In this document: positions 1-5,828 of the stretch, piece after piece
Layout of the letters: each line of letters opens with the position of its first letter
Numbering within the stretch: the stretch's first letter is position 1
Assembly (NCBI GenBank): GCA_964579765.1
Contig: CAZOIK010000340.1
Coordinates: 1 to 11,836 of the forward strand
Reading direction: 5' to 3'
Source of the DNA: DATNBT01 sp964579765
Lineage (GTDB): Bacteria > Acidobacteriota > Vicinamibacteria > Vicinamibacterales > CAVVIG01
DNA: 11,836 nucleotides
The notes under the pieces: generated by a model
What the model saw: only the letters and a program-made list of their open reading frames with translations
Told to the model about the DNA's origin: nothing
The model's database searches: none
Program-made: the position numbers and the translations under genes

Positions 1-522
1 CGACGACTCGGACACCCGCGCGTCCGCGACTCCGTTGCGTCCGGGCCGTTCCCACATCCCGGTCGAAACGCCTTGCCACGTCCTCGGCCCTGTCTCGGCC
101 GGTGCCGCACCAAAGTGCACCAGTTCGGTCTGCGTGCCGGCGTCGAACTCGATCTTCAATGTCTCGGGATCCTGCCAGGTGATGTGGAGGCGGCCCGGCT
201 GCCGGAAGATATTGCCGGCGCCGTACGGCTTGCACTGCAGGCCGGCCGCGTTGTCCTTGTCGAGGTCCCACGCGTCGGCGGCCTTGCGCGCCGCCTGGTT
301 GAGCGGAAGGCTCTGATAGTCGCCTTTCGGCGGCGTCGCCATGCGCCAGCGCCAGTCTTCGTTGACGACCGACACCCAGTATCCGGTCAGATCGATCGGC
401 GCGGCCTGCTGGGCCCTCAGCGCCGGCTGGTTGCCGCGGCCGCGGCCGCCGCCACGCTGGGCGGTGGGCATCGCCGCGAGCGCCGCAATCATCACAGTGG
501 ACGCAATCAGTGTCTTCTTCAT
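1..522 (-). CDS. Exported protein of unknown function, 3' end beyond window (paralog of the gene at 1475-2323)
   Basis: This gene starts at 522 and runs off the left edge, so only 174 residues are seen. I do not recognise a named function. Residues 1-22 form a Sec signal peptide (MKKT start, hydrophobic core, likely cleavage after PTA before Gln). A Gly/Arg/Gln-rich linker covers about 23-42. The folded part begins at DLTGYW (44-49) and carries NEDWRWRM, PPKGDY (64-69), LPLN, LQCKPYG and TWQGVSTGMW (148-157). The ED, GDY, LP-N-AAR, AD-WD, QC, IFR and TW-G-STG-W positions match the 282-aa protein two genes upstream, so the two are clear paralogs. The start lies 2 nt after the stop of the MBL gene, with a weak GAAGAAG ribosome site inside that gene's end. 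It is the third gene of a minus-strand operon. The product is probably periplasmic or secreted and rich in beta strands (inference). Confidence 0.85.
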   Translation of the reverse strand, partial: MKKTLIASTVMIAALAAMPTAQRGGGRGRGNQPALRAQQAAPIDLTGYWVSVVNEDWRWRMATPPKGDYQSLPLNQAARKAADAWDLDKDNAAGLQCKPYGAGNIFRQPGRLHITWQDPETLKIEFDAGTQTELVHFGAAPAETGPRTWQGVSTGMWERPGRNGVADARVSESS

Positions 523-524
523 GG

Positions 525-1478
525 TTACTTCTTCGCGCTCAGATCGCGGTAGACAGCCTCAACGAAGCTCGCGGCCGATCCCGGCCCCGACGGCGCGCTG
601 TAGCGAGCGTCGTAGTCGCGCGTCAGCCCCGCCGCCTTCGTCTGCTCGAGCGTCATGCCCTTCTTGATCGCGTCGGCGACGCGATCGTGGACGATCTGGA
701 TCATGTCGCGGTACTCGAGGACATCGGCCTCGTCGCAGATGCGGCCGTGCCCCGGGATGACGTAGGTGCCGCCCTCTTCGAGATGCGCGGGCACCGCGAG
801 GTCGAGCATCCGGTTCAACGCGTCGATGAATCCCTGCGTCGTCCCGCCGTTCGACGCTTCGATCACCGGATAGGTGGTCGTCAGGAAACTGTCGCCGGCC
901 GCGATGACGTCGTCGGTTCGGAAGTGGACGAAGACGTCGCCGTCGGTGTGGCCGGTCGAGCGGTAGATGAAGACCGGGTTGCCGTTGAAATAGAGATCGT
1001 GCTCTTCGCTGAAGAACGTGTTGACCGGGCGCGCGGTCACCGGCACGGGCACCGGCAGCTTGAGCATGCGGAGCGGCAGCTTCTCGTGCGCGATGATGGC
1101 CGCCGGGTTGCCGTTCACCGTCCGGCCCGCATTCGACATCTTCTCGTTGTTGCCGACGTGATCGGGGTCGAGCGTCGTGTTGACGACCCAGCGGATCTCG
1201 CGGTTCGACAGCGCGCGGATCGCCGCGAGGAGGTTGTCGGCCTGTCCCGCCGCGCCCGTATCGACCACCAGCACGCCCTCGTCGCCCACGGAGACGACGA
1301 CGTTGGCGCCGCCGCCGACCAGCAGGTAGACGCCGCCGCGGATGTGCACCGTCTTGACCGGACCGTGCGAGCCGGGCAATTCCTTGACGGTCGCGTTGGT
1401 GTCGATGAACCGCTGCTGCGCACGCGGACGCGCGGCGAAGACGGCGAGCGTGATCAGTAGTGCGGCGGTGGTTTTCAC
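525..1478 (-). CDS. Exported MBL-fold metallo-hydrolase-like protein with degenerate first zinc site
   Basis: The product is 317 aa with a GTG start that overlaps the upstream stop (GTGA, 1475-1478); the signal peptide (KTTAALLITLAVFAARPRA, cleaved before QQ) supports this start. The metallo-beta-lactamase fold shows as GVLVVDTG (68-75), the metal-motif region NTTLDPDHVGN (100-110), GHTDGDVFVHF (176-186), AAGDSF (193-198) and PGHG (242-245). The canonical HxHxDH motif would place His at 102 and 104; here they are Thr102 and Asp104, while Asp106 and His107 remain. His177, Asp196 and His244 are kept. The second zinc site thus looks intact and the first is altered. The family covers hydrolases of many substrates and none can be named here. 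The gene is sandwiched between two paralogs of unknown function, so it probably acts with them outside the cytoplasm. The fold is certain; the activity is not. Confidence 0.9.
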   Translation of the reverse strand: MKTTAALLITLAVFAARPRAQQRFIDTNATVKELPGSHGPVKTVHIRGGVYLLVGGGANVVVSVGDEGVLVVDTGAAGQADNLLAAIRALSNREIRWVVNTTLDPDHVGNNEKMSNAGRTVNGNPAAIIAHEKLPLRMLKLPVPVPVTARPVNTFFSEEHDLYFNGNPVFIYRSTGHTDGDVFVHFRTDDVIAAGDSFLTTTYPVIEASNGGTTQGFIDALNRMLDLAVPAHLEEGGTYVIPGHGRICDEADVLEYRDMIQIVHDRVADAIKKGMTLEQTKAAGLTRDYDARYSAPSGPGSAASFVEAVYRDLSAKK

Positions 1479-2323
1479 TTGCCCCCCCGCATCATCTGCC
1501 GCAGCTTCTCGCGGTATTCGGGATACATCGTCTCGGCGCCGCCGCGGACGGCCTCCTGCGGCAGCCCGACCTGATCGGCAAAGTACGTGAGGCTCGGGTT
1601 CTTGCCCGGCAGGAAGTTCGGCACGTCGTGCTTGAGCCGCGGTACTTCCTCCGCCGTCTCGCAGTTGTAGAGCCAGTTCGTGTTGCTGCGATCCATCCGC
1701 ACGAACTCTTCGGTGTTGATCATCGGCTCGGAGAGATAGACGGGATCGGTCGCGATCATCACGTGCGTGATCACGTCACCGTGTCGAATCCAGTGCTCGA
1801 CAACCGTCAGCTTGTCGCTGTAGGGGACGCCGTCGCGGCGCAGGAATTCCGCTTTGATGTGATCCGTGGTGATGACCAGATCGTCGCCGTGCCATTCGCC
1901 CGTGGAGAAGCCCATCCACGTGTGCGGCATGTAGTCGGCCGGATGCGGACGGCCGTCCATCCAGATCGTTCGCCACTGCTCGTACGTGCCGAGGTACATC
2001 TTGATCGCGACGACCTCCTGCGAATCAGGGTCGCGCTCGTTCCAGATGCGGAACTGGTTGGGGCCGCGGAAGATGTGCCCCACGTTGTACACCTCGCACT
2101 GGTGCTCGGGCACCGAACTGCGAGAGATGTCCCAGCTGTCGGCGTAGAAACGCGCGGCGTCGTTGATCGGCAGGCCCGTGTAGTCGCCCAGGTCGCCGCC
2201 CGGCACCCGGTCCATCTGATCTTCCTGGTAGCGCCCCACCCACTCGCCTTCGAGGCTGATCTGCGCGAAGGCCGGCCGTCCGACGGCCAGCGCGAACGCC
2301 ACCAGCACGAACACTTTCTTCAT
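1475..2323 (-). CDS. Exported protein of unknown function, first gene of minus-strand operon
   Basis: The product is 282 aa. An in-frame extension upstream is possible, but 2323 is preferred because it opens a standard signal peptide (MKKVFVLVAFALAVGRPAFA, cleaved before QIS) and has GGGGAG 8 nt upstream. I do not recognise a named family. The mature protein starts with LEGEWVGRY (24-32) and contains GDYTGLPIND, QCEVYN (75-80), HIFRGPNQFRIWNE, HTWMGFSTGEW (134-144), TDHIKAEFLRRDGVPYSDKLTVVEHW and DPVYLSEP. The WxG opening, the spaced Trp residues and the 'D-L-V-I-T-T-D' and 'L-T-V-V-E-H-W' strands suggest a beta-barrel, calycin-like fold (inference). The N-terminal half is homologous to the protein starting at 522. 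The last codons contain a run of seven G on the coding strand (1482-1488), which may also act as ribosome site for the overlapping MBL gene. Confidence 0.88.
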   Translation of the reverse strand: MKKVFVLVAFALAVGRPAFAQISLEGEWVGRYQEDQMDRVPGGDLGDYTGLPINDAARFYADSWDISRSSVPEHQCEVYNVGHIFRGPNQFRIWNERDPDSQEVVAIKMYLGTYEQWRTIWMDGRPHPADYMPHTWMGFSTGEWHGDDLVITTDHIKAEFLRRDGVPYSDKLTVVEHWIRHGDVITHVMIATDPVYLSEPMINTEEFVRMDRSNTNWLYNCETAEEVPRLKHDVPNFLPGKNPSLTYFADQVGLPQEAVRGGAETMYPEYREKLRQMMRGGK

Positions 2324-2365
2324 GAACCTGTCTCCCCGGAAAGCACCGCGGTCAATGCCCCACAC

Positions 2366-2393
2366 AATATCCGGCGCCGACATTATTGATCAA
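2366..2393 (-). promoter_or_regulatory. Candidate sigma-70-type promoter of the minus-strand operon
   Basis: On the minus strand, TTGATC (2393-2388) is followed after 16 nt by GATATT (2371-2366). Each matches its consensus hexamer at four of six positions. The -35 hexamer lies in a perfect 10-bp palindrome, ATTGATCAAT (2385-2394), the most AT-rich patch of this divergent gap, so a regulator could bind there and affect both sides. The -10 lies about 43 nt upstream of the start codon at 2323. The call rests on motif matching only. Confidence 0.3.
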
Positions 2394-2414
2394 TGGCATG
2401 GTAGAAATACGCGC

Positions 2415-2948
2415 ATGAGATACCTAATCCGCATCGCTCTCGTCGCCATCTGTGTGTCGCCGGCTGGACTTACCGCGCAGTCGGCCTCGATCCGCGACGG
2501 CGCCATCCAAGACTGGACGCGTCTCAAGGACACGATGATGAAGATCTCGGCCGCCATGCCGGAAGACAAATTCGGCTATCGCGCGACGCCCGCCGAGCGC
2601 ACCTGGGGCGAACAAATTCTCCACGTCGCGCAGGCGAACGTCGTCCAGATGGGCCGGTTCGAGTCGAAGGCTGCGCCGCCCGAGATCAACATGAAGGCGA
2701 CATCCAAAGCGGAGATCATGAAGGCACTCGCCGATTCGTTCGACTTCGGAACGGCCGCCCTCGACGCACAGACCGACCAGACCATGCTCGCGACAGCGGC
2801 GACCACACGCTACGACCGCTTCATGGGGCCGTCAACGAAAGCGCGCGTCGTCTACTACGTCATCGGCCACACGTGGGACATCTACGGCCAGATGGCGGTC
2901 TACCTGCGCTTGAACGGGATCACGCCGCCAGCGAGTCAGCGGTACTAG
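2415..2948 (+). CDS. Exported DinB-like four-helix-bundle protein
   Basis: The product is 177 aa. An in-frame start at 2322 exists but would overlap the divergent gene; 2415 opens a signal peptide (MRYLIRIALVAICVSPAGLTA, cleaved before QS). The mature part is helical and fits the DinB/YfiT superfamily: IQDWTRLKDTMMKISAAMPEDKFGYRATPAERTWGEQILHVA carries the first metal-type His70, and the C-terminal helix gives His152 in GHTWDIYGQM followed by AVYLRLNGITPP (161-172), the usual YGQ-x5-LR-x-GI-PP ending. The third metal ligand, expected four residues after His152, is Ile156, so metal binding may be weak or lost. DinB-fold proteins include thiol transferases and damage-induced proteins; most exported members have no known role. 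No clear ribosome site was seen. The gene is convergent with the methyltransferase, with a repeat unit between them. Confidence 0.85.
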   Translation: MRYLIRIALVAICVSPAGLTAQSASIRDGAIQDWTRLKDTMMKISAAMPEDKFGYRATPAERTWGEQILHVAQANVVQMGRFESKAAPPEINMKATSKAEIMKALADSFDFGTAALDAQTDQTMLATAATTRYDRFMGPSTKARVVYYVIGHTWDIYGQMAVYLRLNGITPPASQRY

Positions 2949-2977
2949 GCGGCGCTGAAAGGGCGGCCCTACGTACG
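2949..2977 (-). repeat. REP-like hairpin unit R1 (reverse orientation, degenerate)
   Basis: The unit has the family layout of a CTGAAAG core followed by the head CCCTACGTACG. The stem is imperfect (GGCGCT against AGGGCG with two mismatches). It fills the 20-bp gap between the convergent DinB-like and methyltransferase genes and runs into the latter: the methyltransferase stop codon (2971-2969) and its last codons are formed by the repeat head. Confidence 0.75.
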
Positions 2978-3973
2978 AACGGCTTCGATCACCGACACGG
3001 GCGACTTCGTCGGGACGATTTTCGTCAGCGTGAAGCCGGCACGCGCGAACAGCGCGCGGAACTCGTCGGCCGTGCGTTCGCGTCCGCCGGGGCACAGCAG
3101 CATCTCCATGTCGATGAATTTGCCGAAGTCGGGCGCGCTGCCCGCGGCCAGCACGGCTTCAAGCAAAATCACCCTCCCCTTCGTCGCGCCCATCGCCGTC
3201 GCGATGTTCCGCAGGATGACGACCGCGCGCTCGTCATCCCAGTCGTGGATGATGTGCTTCATGATGTAGGCGTCGCCGCCCGCAGGCACCGACGAGAAGA
3301 AGTCGCACGCGACCGCCTGCATCCGATCCGAGAGTCCCGCGGCCGTAATCCGCGGCCGTGCGCCGTCAACGACGTGGGCGACATCGCAGACGATGCCGCG
3401 AATCGTGGGACAGACCGTGAGAATCGATATCAGGATCTCGCCGTGGCCGCCCGCGACGTCGACCAGCGTGCCGATGCCGCTGAAGTCGTAGACCTCGAGC
3501 GCGGCGCGCGCCACCGGCGCGCTCAACGCCGTCATCGCGTCGTTGAACACTTCCGAGTACGCCGGATCCTTCTCCAGATACTCGAACATGGGCATCCCGA
3601 GCGTCGTCTCCGACGCCGGCTTCCCGGTCTTCACCGAGTCCATGACGTTCGCATAGATCCGGTAGTGGAACGGATCGGGCAGGAACACGGCCATGCCGCG
3701 CAGTGAGCCGGGCACGTCCGAGCGCAACAGATCGGCTGCCGGCGTCAGCGCGAACGTCTTGGGGGCGACCTCGTCGAAAACGCCGAGGCTTGCGAGCAGC
3801 CGGAGCACGCGATAGAGCGCATCGCCGTTCACGTTGCTCGCCGCGGCGAGCTGGGCAGCCGTCCTCGGACCAGAGGCGAGCTGGTCCGCGATGTTCAACG
3901 TCACGGCGGCATACAACGCCGAAGACGCCATGTAGCCGGTCGCGATCTGGAGCACCTGTTGAGCGGGATTCAT
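2969..3973 (-). CDS. SAM-dependent O-methyltransferase, plant COMT / acetylserotonin OMT type (Methyltransf_2)
   Basis: The product is 334 aa, typical for the family. The frame stays open further upstream, but the start at 3973 (MNPAQQVLQIATGYMASSALYAAV) gives the standard N-terminal dimerisation helices and avoids overlap with the divergent gene. A winged-helix part with LASLGVFDEVAPKTFALTPAADLL lies at about 61-83. The SAM-binding motif I is LVDVAGGHGE (170-179). The catalytic region KHIIHDWDDE (239-248) gives the general-base His243 expected for this family, with a conserved acidic residue Glu272 in LLEAVL. The product is cytoplasmic, without a signal peptide. It would methylate a small hydroxylated, often aromatic, substrate; no biosynthetic cluster lies nearby, so the substrate is unknown. 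The stop codon lies in repeat R1. No clear ribosome site was seen and the promoter must overlap the neighbouring gene. Confidence 0.9.
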   Translation of the reverse strand: MNPAQQVLQIATGYMASSALYAAVTLNIADQLASGPRTAAQLAAASNVNGDALYRVLRLLASLGVFDEVAPKTFALTPAADLLRSDVPGSLRGMAVFLPDPFHYRIYANVMDSVKTGKPASETTLGMPMFEYLEKDPAYSEVFNDAMTALSAPVARAALEVYDFSGIGTLVDVAGGHGEILISILTVCPTIRGIVCDVAHVVDGARPRITAAGLSDRMQAVACDFFSSVPAGGDAYIMKHIIHDWDDERAVVILRNIATAMGATKGRVILLEAVLAAGSAPDFGKFIDMEMLLCPGGRERTADEFRALFARAGFTLTKIVPTKSPVSVIEAVRT

Positions 3974-4000
3974 ACGCGGTTGCCAGCCTATCACGGTGGT

Positions 4001-5065
4001 ATGCTTCGAGCCTTGCGCCGTCTGCTCGCCGCGTTCGTACTCGCCGTCGCGTGCTCCGCGGTCCTCGCGGCCGACACGCTGCCTGACCGCCTCTCGGACG
4101 AGGAGTTCTGGACGATGGCGACGGATTTTTCCGAGCGCGCGGGCATCTTCCAGTCCGACAATCTGCTCTCGAACGAGCGCTGGTTCCAACACGTGCTGCC
4201 GCCGCTCGTGCAGCACGCGAAGCAGCACCGCGTCTACGTCGGCGTCGGGCCGGAACAGAACTTCACGTACATCGTCGCGCTGAAGCCGAAGATGGCGTTC
4301 ATCGTGGACGTCCGGCGCGGCAATTTTGACATCCACCTGATCTACAAGGCGCTATTCGAGCTGTCGGCGGATCGCGCGGATTTCGTCGCGCGCCTGTTCT
4401 CACGTCCGCGGCCGAAGGGTCTCACGGCGAAATCGACGCCGGAAGAGATCTTCGCGGCGATCGCGAGGGAGCAGGCCAGCGACACGCTCTACAGCCGCAA
4501 CATGCGGGCGGTCGTCACGCACCTCACCAAGTCGCATCACTTCCAGCTGTCGTCGGCCGACATCCTGCGGATGCAGCACATCTACAACGCCATTTTCGTG
4601 TACGGCCCCGCGATCCAGTATTCGACGACGACGAACTCGGGGCGCCGCATTACGAGGGAACCGACGTACGCCGAGCTGATGGAGGCCGCGGATCAGGGCG
4701 GCTTCGAGCACAGCTTCCTCGCGACGGAGGACGCATTTCGCTGGATGAAGAAGTTCGAGACCGACAATCGCCTCGTGCCCGTGATGGGCGATTTCGCGGG
4801 TCCCAAAGCGCTTCGCGCGGTCGGCCAGTACCTGACGGCGCGCGACGCCGTCGTCTCCGCGTTCTACCTGTCGAACGTCGAAGAATACCTGAAAGAGGAC
4901 GGGAAAGAGCGGACGTTCTGCGCCAACGCGGCGACGCTCCCGATTGACGAGTACAGCCTCTTCATCCGGTCGGCCCGCAGCGGCACGCAGGATTTCGGCT
5001 ACGAGCTCGTGTCTGAGTTAGGATCCATGTCCGCTGACCTGGCGATGTGCAATGCCGCGCCGTAA
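4001..5065 (+). CDS. Exported conserved protein resembling the LIC_10091-type family, function unknown
   Basis: The product is 354 aa. The frame opens at 3959, but 4001 is chosen because it opens a signal peptide (MLRALRRLLAAFVLAVACSAVLAA) and leaves a 27-bp divergent gap. Cleavage after VLAA is likely; Cys18 sits in a poor lipobox (AVAC), so a lipoprotein is less likely. Family-type blocks are SDEEFWTMATDFSERAG (32-48), FQSDNLLSNE (50-59), VYVGVGPEQNFTYIVALKP (78-96), AFIVDVRRGN (99-108), YKALFELSADRADFVARLFSRPRP (115-138), VMGDFAGPKALRAVGQYL (261-278), FYLSNVEEYL (288-297) and LPIDEYSLFIRS (313-324). From memory these match a widespread family first noted in Leptospira. The GVGPEQNF and VDVR segments recall a Rossmann-type, methyltransferase-like core (inference). 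The role is unknown. Confidence 0.85.
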   Translation: MLRALRRLLAAFVLAVACSAVLAADTLPDRLSDEEFWTMATDFSERAGIFQSDNLLSNERWFQHVLPPLVQHAKQHRVYVGVGPEQNFTYIVALKPKMAFIVDVRRGNFDIHLIYKALFELSADRADFVARLFSRPRPKGLTAKSTPEEIFAAIAREQASDTLYSRNMRAVVTHLTKSHHFQLSSADILRMQHIYNAIFVYGPAIQYSTTTNSGRRITREPTYAELMEAADQGGFEHSFLATEDAFRWMKKFETDNRLVPVMGDFAGPKALRAVGQYLTARDAVVSAFYLSNVEEYLKEDGKERTFCANAATLPIDEYSLFIRSARSGTQDFGYELVSELGSMSADLAMCNAAP

Positions 5066-5084
5066 TTCAACGTAGACAGGTGGT

Positions 5085-5110
5085 GCGTAGGCCGGGCCTT
5101 TCAGGCCCGG
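5085..5110 (+). repeat. REP-like hairpin unit R2 (forward)
   Basis: Head GCGTAGG is followed by a perfect 8-bp stem (CCGGGCCT, loop TTC, AGGCCCGG; 5092-5110). It lies 20 bp after the stop of the upstream gene and forms a closely spaced, tail-to-tail pair with R3. Confidence 0.8.
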
Positions 5111-5111
5111 C

Positions 5112-5140
5112 GGGGCGGCGGCCCTGAAAGGGCTGCCCCA
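5112..5140 (-). repeat. REP-like hairpin unit R3 (reverse)
   Basis: The stem is GCGGCCCT, loop GAA, AGGGCTGC, with one G-T pair; the head at the right (CCCCA) is degraded from the usual CCCTACG. It ends 6 bp before the AAGGAG ribosome site of the PEBP-like gene (AAGGAG 5147-5152, 5 nt before ATG). Confidence 0.75.
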
Positions 5141-5157
5141 GACAAAAAGGAGATCGC

Positions 5158-5763
5158 ATGAGAGCCACAGTGCTAGCGACGACCGCACTTGCTGCGGCGA
5201 CCAGCCTCACGCTGTTCGCGCAGGGACCCGGCGGGCGCGGACAGGGCCGCGGCCGCGGGCCGCAGACGCCTCCGCTGATCCTGACCACGACGGCCTGGCA
5301 AGACGGGGGCGTCATCCCAGACAAGTACACGCAGGCGGCCGGACCCACCGCACCGTCGCCGGAGTTGAAGTGGACGCAGGTGCCGCCCGGCACGCAAAGC
5401 TTCGTGCTGCTGATGCACGACCCCGAGCCCGTGCTCCAGAAGGGCTCGAAGATGGACATCACGCACTGGCTCGTGTGGAACATCCCGGGCACGTCCACAG
5501 GCCTGCCCGAAGGGATGATGGCCGGTGAGCTGCCCGACGGCACACGGCAGATCAGCCTCCGCAGCATGGGCTACATGGGCCCCGGCGCGCCGCCCGGACC
5601 GTATCACCACTACACGTTCGAGCTGTACGCGCTCGACACGAAGCTCGACGTGCCGGAAGGCACGCCGCAGGACGCCGCCAAGACGCGCATGGCGGTCGTT
5701 GACGCGATGGACGGCCACGTGCTGGGCAAGGCCGAACTCGTGGCGCGCTTCCACCGGCAGTAA
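5158..5763 (+). CDS. Exported YbhB/YbcL-type PEBP (Raf-kinase-inhibitor-like) protein
   Basis: The product is 201 aa. The start is fixed by AAGGAG 5 nt upstream and a signal peptide (1-21, ending LFA, then QG). A Gly/Arg/Gln-rich linker covers 22-36. The phosphatidylethanolamine-binding-protein fold then runs to the end: SPELKWTQVPPGTQSFVLLMHDPEPV (67-92) holds the conserved DP motif (Asp88-Pro89), ITHWLVWNIP (101-110) holds the ligand-pocket His103, and GPGAPPG-x-HHYTFELYALD (141-160) is the second signature. Bacterial members bind small anions or lipids and rarely have a proven role; a periplasmic ligand-binding or inhibitor protein is likely. It stands between repeat pairs and shares strand with argG, but no functional link is obvious. 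Confidence 0.93.
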   Translation: MRATVLATTALAAATSLTLFAQGPGGRGQGRGRGPQTPPLILTTTAWQDGGVIPDKYTQAAGPTAPSPELKWTQVPPGTQSFVLLMHDPEPVLQKGSKMDITHWLVWNIPGTSTGLPEGMMAGELPDGTRQISLRSMGYMGPGAPPGPYHHYTFELYALDTKLDVPEGTPQDAAKTRMAVVDAMDGHVLGKAELVARFHRQ

Positions 5764-5773
5764 GCAGTGTAAT

Positions 5774-5804
5774 GGGGCGGGCCTGAAAGGCCCGCCCTAC
5801 GTAC
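5774..5804 (-). repeat. REP-like hairpin unit R4 (reverse)
   Basis: A perfect 10-bp stem (5775-5784 with 5788-5797, loop GAA) is followed by the head CTACGTACG. It sits 10 bp after the PEBP stop and 24 bp before argG. There is no T-run after the hairpin, so it is not a canonical rho-independent terminator, though it could stall polymerase or protect the 3' end of the mRNA. Confidence 0.85.
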
Positions 5805-5828
5805 GCGCACGATACAATGTCGCCATTC

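Noticed and set aside
510..1460. Plus-strand frame opposite the MBL gene
   Set aside because: It is an antisense shadow with no motif; the minus strand has a complete MBL-fold protein with a signal peptide.
2322..2414. Earlier in-frame start for the DinB-like protein
   Set aside because: It would put 31 polar residues before a good signal peptide and cover the divergent promoter region.
3959..4000. Earlier in-frame start for the LIC_10091-like protein
   Set aside because: It would overlap the divergent methyltransferase start and bury the signal peptide behind 14 extra residues.
3974..4336. N-terminal extension of the methyltransferase to 455 aa
   Set aside because: The extra region is antisense to the divergent gene and has no family match; the methyltransferase fold starts at 3973.
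5817..5828. Upstream ATG for argG
   Set aside because: Alignment with the recalled E. coli N-terminus favours 5829; the upstream ATG overlaps a possible -10 box.
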